DNA from: an uncultured Oscillospiraceae bacterium
GTDB taxonomy: Bacteria > Bacillota > Clostridia > Oscillospirales > Oscillospiraceae
DNA: 10,870 nucleotides
Assembly (NCBI GenBank): GCA_958426425.1
Contig: CATZYY010000074.1
Location: 1-10,870, forward strand
Reading direction: 5' to 3'
How positions within the stretch are numbered: the stretch's first letter is position 1; every line of letters starts with the position of its first letter. Of the stretch, positions 5,756-10,870 are shown one piece after another. A program made the position numbers and the translations under genes. The notes under the pieces are model-generated. The model was not told the origin of the DNA and did no database searches. It saw only the letters and a program-made list of their open reading frames with translations.

Positions 5756-8130
5756 TACAGGAAGGCAGCGGCTGGGACCGTCTGGTTGTCAGCCGGAAAG
5801 ATACCGACGGCGGTGAGGCTGTCATCGGCCATACCCAGATCCGCAAGGGCGGCGTATCTAAGGTCACCGGAAGCGCACAATTCGGCGCGGATGTGGACCT
5901 TCTGGGGCAGCTGTACGGCGCGGTGCTGCACAGCCCCCATCCCCACGCCCGGATTCTGCGGGTGGACACGGCAGCCGCCAAGGCGGTCCCCGGCGTTCGG
6001 GCGGTGATTACCGGGGAGGATTTCCCCACACTTTACGGCTCTTTCATTGCGGATCAGCCCATTCTGGCCACAGGAAAGGTGCGGTACCAGGGTGAGCCTG
6101 TGGCCGCTGTGGCCGCCGACACGGAGGAGATTGCCCGGGAGGCGGTTGGCCTGATCCGAGTGGAATATGAGCCCCTTCCGGTGGTAAACGACCTGGAGAC
6201 CTCCATGAAAAATGAGGTGCTCATCCATGAGGACTGGAACAGCTACGTCTGCTCCAGCGCCTGCTTCCCGGTGCAGGGCACCAATATCGGCGATCAGTTC
6301 CATCTGAAAAAGGGCGATGTGGAGGCGGGCTTTGCCCAGGCTGATGAAATCGTGGAGAGCGATTTTACCTGCGGAATGCTGCAGCACACCACTATCGAGA
6401 CCCACACCACCACGGCCCAGGCCTCTCCGCTCTCCGGCGAGATTCACGTATGGAGCCCCACACAGTCCCCCTTCAGCGTGCGGGGACTTCTGGCCACTAC
6501 GTTCCACGTGCCTCTGGAGAAGGTCCGTATCACAGTCACGGAGATTGGCGGCGGTTTCGGCAGCAAATATGAAATTCGCTGCGAGCCCATTGCCATCGCC
6601 CTGTCCCTTTCCGCCAAGGGCCGGCCCGTGAAGCTGACCTACCGGCGGGATGAGGAGTTCGCCGCCACGGTCTGCCGCTCCCCGGTCCACATGCACATCA
6701 AGACCGGCGTGAAGCGGGACGGCACCCTGACCGCCCAGAAGGTGGAGATCCAGTGGGACGCCGGCGCCTATGTGACCACCAACCCCCGTGTGGACTACAA
6801 CGCGGGCTTTGCGGCCAACGGCCCCTACAAGCTGCCGGCCGCCCAGGTGGACGGATATGTTTACATGACCAACAAGACTCTGGGAACCGCCTACCGCGGC
6901 TTCGGCGTCACGGAGGTTGCCACCGCCCACGAGCGGCAGATGGATCTGATCGCCCGGCGGCTGGGAATGGACCCCCTGGAGCTGCGGCTGAAAAACGTGC
7001 TGCAAAACGGCGACATCGGCATCACCGGTGAGGTCATGCGGACCATGGCGGTGAAAGAGTGCCTTGAGGCCGCCGCCGCCAATGTGGAGTGGGAGAAGCT
7101 GCCCTATCGCTGGACTGATGCGGAGGGCAATCTCTGCGGCAAGGGCATTGCCTGCTTCAACAAGCTGACCGGCACCCCTTCCACCACCTCCGTGATGGTG
7201 AAAATGAACGAAAACGGCTCTTTGTACATCATGGCCGGCAGCACGGAAATGGGGCAGGGCGTGACCACCACACTGCCGCAGATTGCGGCCCAGGCGCTGT
7301 CTATGGATCTGGAGAAGGTCTCCATGGCGCCGGTGGATACCGCTATGACTCCCTTCGACAAGACTACCACCTCCTCTCGTTCCACCTTCCATGCCGGCAA
7401 CGCCATTTTGGAGGCCTGTGAGGATATCAAGGTACAGCTGTGCCGCCTGGCGGCCATCCGTTTCGGCGTACCGGAGTCGGACATGACCTATACGGAGGAC
7501 GGCTGGATCCAGTGCCTGTCCCAGCCGGAAAAGCGCATCCACATCAACGATGTGGGCGATTCCAAGATCATGCATGAGCAGCCGCCGGTGGTGGCCCTGG
7601 GGCGTTATGGAACCTCCGACATTTTCGATCCGCCCCCGGTGGATGGCCGGCAGTCCAGCCGTCCCACCGTCATGTGGATGCACGGCGCCCAGGCGGCCGT
7701 GGTGGCGGTGAATCCCAGAAGCGGCCACGTGCAGGTGAAGCTGGTGGGTGCCGCTCACGACGTGGGCAAGGCCATCAATCCCACCGGCTGCCTCCAGCAG
7801 ATCGAGGGCTCTATCATTATGGGTTTGGGCCACGCATTGATGGAGGAGATGATCTACGAGGACGGCAAGCTCCGCAACGGCAACATGGTGGACTACAAGG
7901 TGCCCACCTTTATGGACTCCGATGTGGATATGAAGATTACCCTGGTGGAGCAGGCTCATCCCGAGGGACCGTATGGCGTCAAGGGCATCGGCGAGCCGGG
8001 TCTGGCGCCTACCGCCGCGGCCATTGTCAACGCGGTGTGCAGCGCCTGCAACACCGATTTCACCTCCATTCCCATCAAACCGGAACATATCTTGTTCAGA
8101 AAGGAGCACGGCGATGCTTCCGAAATTTGA
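5752..8130 (+). CDS. Xanthine-dehydrogenase-family molybdenum hydroxylase, large molybdopterin-binding subunit
   Basis: A protein of 792 residues, full length for the family. An a/b-hammerhead domain (about 25-135: TGSAQFGADV, HSPHPHARI, VRYQGEPVAAVAAD) is followed by the molybdopterin-binding region with GGGFGSK (266-272), AYRGFG (380-385, Arg382), EMGQG (499-503), a TTSSRSTFHAGNA loop near 540-553, and the catalytic glutamate in GIGEPG (Glu748). The enzyme works in the cytoplasm with the FAD and [2Fe-2S] subunits encoded next, moving electrons between the Mo site and NAD or another carrier. It hydroxylates, or in some relatives reductively dehydroxylates, an aromatic or heteroaromatic ring. 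The substrate cannot be read from the motifs, so no xdh symbol is given. GGAG sits 7 bases upstream of the ATG, and the gene overlaps the regulator by ATGA and the FAD-subunit gene by 17 bases. No in-frame TGA suggests selenocysteine. Maturation genes for the Mo cofactor are not in the window. Confidence 0.93.
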   Translation: MIQEGSGWDRLVVSRKDTDGGEAVIGHTQIRKGGVSKVTGSAQFGADVDLLGQLYGAVLHSPHPHARILRVDTAAAKAVPGVRAVITGEDFPTLYGSFIADQPILATGKVRYQGEPVAAVAADTEEIAREAVGLIRVEYEPLPVVNDLETSMKNEVLIHEDWNSYVCSSACFPVQGTNIGDQFHLKKGDVEAGFAQADEIVESDFTCGMLQHTTIETHTTTAQASPLSGEIHVWSPTQSPFSVRGLLATTFHVPLEKVRITVTEIGGGFGSKYEIRCEPIAIALSLSAKGRPVKLTYRRDEEFAATVCRSPVHMHIKTGVKRDGTLTAQKVEIQWDAGAYVTTNPRVDYNAGFAANGPYKLPAAQVDGYVYMTNKTLGTAYRGFGVTEVATAHERQMDLIARRLGMDPLELRLKNVLQNGDIGITGEVMRTMAVKECLEAAAANVEWEKLPYRWTDAEGNLCGKGIACFNKLTGTPSTTSVMVKMNENGSLYIMAGSTEMGQGVTTTLPQIAAQALSMDLEKVSMAPVDTAMTPFDKTTTSSRSTFHAGNAILEACEDIKVQLCRLAAIRFGVPESDMTYTEDGWIQCLSQPEKRIHINDVGDSKIMHEQPPVVALGRYGTSDIFDPPPVDGRQSSRPTVMWMHGAQAAVVAVNPRSGHVQVKLVGAAHDVGKAINPTGCLQQIEGSIIMGLGHALMEEMIYEDGKLRNGNMVDYKVPTFMDSDVDMKITLVEQAHPEGPYGVKGIGEPGLAPTAAAIVNAVCSACNTDFTSIPIKPEHILFRKEHGDASEI

Positions 8131-8977
8131 CCTTTACATGCCCCGGACCATTCAGGAGGCCTGCCGGTTGAAAGCGGAGGGGGCTGAAGTGGTGGCCGGC
8201 GGGACCGACGTGTTTGTGAATATGCATGGCGGAAAGGACCGGGCGGCCAAGGTGGTGGATGTCAAGGGCGTCCCCGAGCTTCAGGGGCACAGCTTTGACC
8301 CGGAGCGGGGATTGGATCTGGGGGCTCTGACCACCCACCGGGACATTGAGCTGTGGGATATTATCAAGCAATACTATCCTGCCATGTTTGAGGGCTGTTC
8401 CCGGGTGGGCTCCGTCCAGATCCGCACCAGGGGAACCCTGGGCGGGAACATCTGCAACGGTGCGCCTTCCGCCGACAGCATCGGGCCCATGCTGGTCCAT
8501 GACGCCCAGGTAGTGGTGACCGGCCTGAAGGGCAGCCGGGAGGTGCCGCTGAAGGAGTTTTACCTGGGCCTGAAAAAGCTGGACATGGGGCCGGATGAGC
8601 TGCTGACCCGGATTCAGATTCCGGCGCCGCCGACCCACTCCGGAAGCCACTACATCAAATACACCCGCCGCAAGGCCATGGATTTGGCGCTGCTGGGTGT
8701 GTCCGCCTATGTGGAACTGGACGGCGAGACCATCCGGACGGTCCGCCTGGCCTTGACCACTGCCGCCCCCATTCCCATGCGGGCGGAGAAGACGGAGGCC
8801 CTGCTGACGGGAAAGACCGTCAGCGCGGCCCTGCTGGCTGAGGCTGGAAAGAAGGTGCTGGAGGAGAGCCATCCCCGGTCCAGCTGGCGGTCCAGCGCGG
8901 AGTTTCGCCTGGCCCTGCTGGAGGACATGACCGTTCAGGCCCTGGAAAAGGCCATTGCGCGCGCAAAGGAGAAATGA
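8114..8977 (+). CDS. Molybdenum hydroxylase FAD-binding (CO-dehydrogenase flavoprotein-like) subunit
   Basis: A protein of 287 residues. FAD-binding motifs are VVAGGTD (26-32) and TLGGNICNGAPSADS (108-122); the CODH-flavoprotein C-terminal domain follows from about 175. ATG at 8114 lies 8 bases after AAGGAG and the typical N-terminus (KFDLYMPRTIQEA) starts at once; a longer reading frame upstream is only the molybdenum-subunit gene in another frame. It takes electrons from the [2Fe-2S] subunit and passes them to NAD or another acceptor. The only cysteines are residues 17, 95 and 114, so the four-cysteine [4Fe-4S] insert found in the beta subunit of 4-hydroxybenzoyl-CoA reductase is missing. 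Its TGA lies 2 bases before the chosen start of the next gene. Confidence 0.92.
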   Translation: MLPKFDLYMPRTIQEACRLKAEGAEVVAGGTDVFVNMHGGKDRAAKVVDVKGVPELQGHSFDPERGLDLGALTTHRDIELWDIIKQYYPAMFEGCSRVGSVQIRTRGTLGGNICNGAPSADSIGPMLVHDAQVVVTGLKGSREVPLKEFYLGLKKLDMGPDELLTRIQIPAPPTHSGSHYIKYTRRKAMDLALLGVSAYVELDGETIRTVRLALTTAAPIPMRAEKTEALLTGKTVSAALLAEAGKKVLEESHPRSSWRSSAEFRLALLEDMTVQALEKAIARAKEK

Positions 8978-8979
8978 CC

Positions 8980-9462
8980 ATGCAGACCATCACCATCCAT
9001 GTGACCATCAATGATGAGGACTATGTCCGCACCATCCCTGCCAACATGACGCTGCTGCAGTTTCTGCGGGAAGAGCTGCATCTGACCGGGACAAAAGAGG
9101 GCTGTGATGAGGGCGAGTGCGGCGCCTGTACGGTGCTTTTGGACGGACATCCCGTCAACTCCTGTCTGGTGCTGGCCGCCGAGCTGGACGGCCGGAAGGT
9201 TCTGACGGTGGAGGGCCTGGCCCAAGACGGGCGTCTCCATCCTCTGCAGGAGGCATTTTTGGAGGTGGGAGCCGTCCAGTGCGGCTACTGCACTCCCGGT
9301 ATGCTGCTCTCCGGCATCGCCCTGCTGAATCTGTATCCCCACCCCACCCGGGAGCAGATCCGCAAGGAGATGGAGGGCAATATCTGCCGCTGTACCGGCT
9401 ATACCCGGATTGCGGATGCCATCCAGTTAGCGGCGGAGCGGATCAACGGACCTGTCCAATGA
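8980..9462 (+). CDS. Molybdenum hydroxylase [2Fe-2S] subunit
   Basis: A protein of 160 residues with both iron-sulfur domains of the family. The plant-ferredoxin-type cluster is held by Cys42, Cys47, Cys50 and Cys62 (GCDEGECGAC ... SC). The four-helix cluster uses Cys101 and Cys104 (QCGYCTPGM) and Cys136 and Cys138 (ICRCTGY). All eight cysteines are present, so electron transfer from the molybdenum site to the FAD subunit should be intact. ATG at 8980 has AAAGGAG 8 bases upstream and is preferred to the ATG at 8974, which has only 2 bases of spacing but overlaps the preceding stop as ATGA. The stop overlaps the start of the next gene (ATGA at 9459-9462). Confidence 0.94.
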   Translation: MQTITIHVTINDEDYVRTIPANMTLLQFLREELHLTGTKEGCDEGECGACTVLLDGHPVNSCLVLAAELDGRKVLTVEGLAQDGRLHPLQEAFLEVGAVQCGYCTPGMLLSGIALLNLYPHPTREQIRKEMEGNICRCTGYTRIADAIQLAAERINGPVQ

Positions 9463-9887
9463 AACCAGAGGTTACAAAGTATTTCTACAAGGGTGGGCTC
9501 AACTGCGCCGAATCCACTCTGCGCTGCCTGATCGAGGAGGGCGTCATCGATGCGCCGCCGGAGGCGGTCCGCATGATGACCGGCTTTGGCGGCGGCATGC
9601 AGCGGGGCACCACCTGCGGCGCGGTGGTGGGTGCGGTGGCGGCGCTGGGGTGGGCCACCGGCCGCACGGAGCCGGGGCAGTCCCGGGAGGCCTCCGCCCG
9701 GGTGGTCCGGGAGTTTCTTCGGCGGTTTGAGGAGAGCTTCGGCACCCTGGACTGCCGAACACTGCAGGCCACTTATGTCAAGGATCACGCCCTGAAGTCA
9801 GAGGGCATGTACCGCAGCTGCACGGTATTTGTAGAAAAAGCCGTGGAGCTTGTGCGGGAGATTCTGGAGAAAGAGCGGCAAAAGTAA
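9459..9887 (+). CDS. C_GCAxxG_C_C family putative redox protein
   Basis: A protein of 142 residues carrying the family pattern of spaced cysteines: NCAE (Cys16), TCGAVVGA (Cys53 in a CGAxxGA motif), DC (Cys99) and SC (Cys121), with an additional Cys23. A Gly-rich GFGGGM stretch (42-47) precedes the central cysteine. Proteins of this family are small, cytoplasmic and suspected of redox or metal roles, but no function is established to my knowledge. It overlaps the [2Fe-2S] subunit gene by ATGA and lacks its own clear ribosome binding site, so it is translationally coupled. Being the last gene before the operon terminator, it is probably produced with the molybdenum hydroxylase and may act as an electron carrier or maturation aid (inference). 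Confidence 0.85.
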   Translation: MKPEVTKYFYKGGLNCAESTLRCLIEEGVIDAPPEAVRMMTGFGGGMQRGTTCGAVVGAVAALGWATGRTEPGQSREASARVVREFLRRFEESFGTLDCRTLQATYVKDHALKSEGMYRSCTVFVEKAVELVREILEKERQK

Positions 9888-9900
9888 GGTAACATCCAAA

Positions 9901-9947
9901 AAAGAGCGCTGCATTTTGGGATTTATTTCCAAAATGCAGCGCTTTTT
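9901..9947 (+). terminator. Strong intrinsic terminator of the molybdenum hydroxylase operon
   Basis: A perfect 15-base stem (AGCGCTGCATTTTGG at 9905-9919 with its complement at 9929-9943) encloses a 9-base loop, with TTTTT at 9943-9947 on the plus strand and AAA before the stem. It lies 13 bases after the stop of the C_GCAxxG_C_C gene. The leading A-run also gives a usable tail on the other strand. Confidence 0.92.
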
Positions 9948-9959
9948 CCATTGGATCCA

Positions 9960-9988
9960 TTGACAGAAAGAGGAAAAGTCGTTAAACT
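9960..9988 (+). promoter_or_regulatory. Sigma-A promoter of the second GntR gene
   Basis: TTGACA (9960-9965, perfect -35) and TAAACT (9983-9988, four of six for -10) lie 17 bases apart, directly after the preceding terminator and about 50 bases before the start codon. No ATCGATTAT operator is present in the 90-base leader region, unlike the promoter of the first GntR gene. Confidence 0.65.
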
Positions 9989-10037
9989 GAGACAAGATGA
10001 ACGATGGTGCATTCTGAGACACCTGACAGGAGGAGCT

Positions 10038-10712
10038 ATGCGGGAGAAGGGGAGAGGGCAGTTCCAAAAACCAGCCAAGGAGACACTGCGCAGCAATATC
10101 AAGGATTATATTCAGCAGAAAATTGCAGAAGGTGCCTACCGACCGGGAGACCGGATTGTAGAGACGCAGCTGGCCCGCGAGCTGAATGTGTCCCAGGCGC
10201 CGGTGCGGGAGGCGATTCTGGAGCTGGCCTCCATTGGACTCCTGGAGGAGCGGCCCTACTCCGGCAGTTTTGTGCGGCGGCTGACCTTGTCGGAGATTGA
10301 AGATATTTTTAATGTGCGGGCCTTTGTGGAGGAGTACGCTGCTCGTCGGGCTGCCAAACGGGCTACCGAGGAACAACTGGAGGGAATGGAGCAGGTTCTG
10401 CGGGAGATGGACGGTGTCCGCGCCTTGGATAAGTTCGTACATCTGGACACGGAGTTTCACGGCCTGGTGATGGATGCCGCAGGGAGCCCGGCTTTGAAGC
10501 GGGCGTGGACGATGCTGCGGATGGCGGAGTGGACCTATCTCTGCGCGGCGATTACCAAGTTTCCTATGGCGGAATTGATTGAGCAGCACTGGGAGATTTT
10601 TCGGTATCTCAAAAAGCGGGCCGATCACAGCGCCGGAGCCTATATGTTCCTGCATATTAAGGGTTTCGGTGATGAGCTGGGCCAATATTTTGAAAAGCAG
10701 CAAACAAAGTAG
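10038..10712 (+). CDS. Second GntR/FCD transcriptional regulator, paralogue of the one at 5054
   Basis: A protein of 224 residues. AGGAGG at 10028-10033 ahead of ATG 10038 fixes the start. It aligns without gaps to the 5054 regulator over most of its length, with well over half the residues identical by eye. The DNA-reading segment from GDRIVETQ through SQAPVREAILELA is identical, as are EERPYSGSFV and DAAGSPALKR. The FCD domain keeps the Asp/His pattern (LDTEFH, QHW, FLHI). The differences concentrate in the helices of the ligand-binding domain (for example AEDYQALAEM against VRALDKFVHL), suggesting a shared operator but perhaps a different or shifted ligand range (inference). It forms its own transcription unit between a terminator and a promoter upstream and a hairpin downstream. 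Confidence 0.9.
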   Translation: MREKGRGQFQKPAKETLRSNIKDYIQQKIAEGAYRPGDRIVETQLARELNVSQAPVREAILELASIGLLEERPYSGSFVRRLTLSEIEDIFNVRAFVEEYAARRAAKRATEEQLEGMEQVLREMDGVRALDKFVHLDTEFHGLVMDAAGSPALKRAWTMLRMAEWTYLCAAITKFPMAELIEQHWEIFRYLKKRADHSAGAYMFLHIKGFGDELGQYFEKQQTK

Positions 10713-10730
10713 CTTTATAAAAATAACGAA

Positions 10731-10775
10731 AAGTCCCCCCTGATGCAGGAGAAGAAACTGCGTCAGGGGGGACTT
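10731..10775 (-). terminator. Terminator hairpin between converging genes
   Basis: AAGTCCCCCCTGA (10731-10743) pairs with TCAGGGGGGACTT (10763-10775). The stem continues inward through one T-G pair and GCAG/CTGC to about 18 pairs around a 9-base A/G-rich loop. On the minus strand it is followed by TTCGTTATTTTTA, a usable U-rich tail, whereas on the plus strand the tail (GCTATGGG) is poor. It should mainly end transcription of the minus-strand gene at the right edge, though so strong a stem may also stop plus-strand transcripts from the second GntR gene. Confidence 0.85.
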
Positions 10776-10819
10776 GCTATGGGTAATTTTTCTTAGTTCC
10801 GTTTACATGGAAGCGCGGC

Positions 10820-10870
10820 TTAGTAGCACTTTCTGTAAATGGCTTCCTCGCTCTCCAGGTCGAAGGGATA
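10820..10870 (-). CDS. C-terminal end of an unidentified minus-strand gene
   Basis: Read on the minus strand, an open frame enters from the right edge and ends YPFDLESEEAIYRKCY followed by TAA at 10820-10822. The 16 residues look like real protein and the terminator at 10731-10775 lies at the right distance after the stop, but they are too few to name a family. It converges on the second GntR gene. Confidence 0.6.
   Translation of the reverse strand, partial: YPFDLESEEAIYRKCY

Noticed and set aside
5695..8109. An 804-codon open frame on the minus strand opposite the molybdenum subunit gene.
   Set aside because: Its translation is rich in His, Gly, Val and Leu without any family motif, as expected from the reverse complement of a GC-rich gene. 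The plus-strand reading has all the molybdenum hydroxylase motifs and coupled neighbours.
8114..9462. Assignment of the hydroxylase as 4-hydroxybenzoyl-CoA reductase because of the nearby phenylphosphate-synthase-like genes.
   Set aside because: The FAD subunit lacks the [4Fe-4S] insert and no CoA ligase or carboxylase gene is present.
9545..9560. An ATCGAT hexamer inside the C_GCAxxG_C_C gene (another lies near 1775 in the ATP-binding subunit gene).
   Set aside because: These lack the TAT extension and lie inside coding sequence; a six-base match is expected by chance in a window this size.
1..10870. CRISPR arrays, tRNA or rRNA genes, insertion sequences and selenocysteine codons.
   Set aside because: No regularly spaced repeats, transposase motifs or cloverleaf sequences were recognised by reading, and the molybdenum subunit needs no in-frame TGA.

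Overview
The window looks like chromosomal DNA from a GC-rich, probably strictly anaerobic gut Firmicute (class Clostridia, Oscillospiraceae-like: inference). Support for this is the strong AGGAGG-type ribosome binding sites, TTGACA/TATAAT-type promoters, Firmicute-like protein sequences, AT-rich regulatory gaps in an otherwise GC-rich region, and a C_GCAxxG_C_C protein beside a molybdenum hydroxylase. No rRNA, tRNA, CRISPR array, insertion sequence or phage gene was seen.

Left arm (1-3789, minus strand): a four-gene cluster read in the order (a) a 569-aa protein with an unassigned acceptor domain and a C-terminal phosphohistidine swivel domain, (b) a 320-aa PEP-synthase-type ATP-binding protein, (c) a 303-aa protein with an HPr-kinase/PEPCK-like P-loop, and (d) the first codons of an adenylate kinase. 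Proteins (a) and (b) together make up a split dikinase of the PEP synthase / rifampin phosphotransferase / phenylphosphate synthase type (ATP + X -> AMP + Pi + X-P). An adenylate kinase in the same cluster fits AMP recycling. The phosphorylated substrate cannot be read from the sequence.

Centre (3790-5053): an AT-rich divergent control region, a gene for a YcdX-type PHP-domain metallophosphatase (plus strand), and a second short control region. The nonamer ATCGATTAT occurs four times in the window as far as I can see, always in these two control regions. It lies within a palindrome, best copy AATAATCGATTATT. One copy sits directly after a near-consensus promoter that drives a GntR/FCD regulator gene, so it is the likely operator of that regulator and ties the left arm, the phosphatase and the right arm into one regulon.

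Right arm (5054-9947, plus strand): a tightly overlapping operon encoding the GntR/FCD regulator, a xanthine-dehydrogenase-family molybdenum subunit, its FAD subunit, its [2Fe-2S] subunit and a C_GCAxxG_C_C protein, closed by a strong terminator. The FAD subunit lacks the [4Fe-4S] insert of 4-hydroxybenzoyl-CoA reductase. A second, closely similar GntR/FCD gene follows as its own transcription unit with its own promoter. A hairpin then separates it from the tail of a convergent, unidentified minus-strand gene.

Working hypothesis (inference): an inducible module that phosphorylates a small, possibly phenolic or enolic molecule with a split dikinase, can remove phosphate with the PHP enzyme, and oxidises or dehydroxylates a substrate in the same pathway with a three-subunit molybdenum hydroxylase. 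The dikinase with HprK-like partner and dedicated adenylate kinase is the part most likely to be undescribed.
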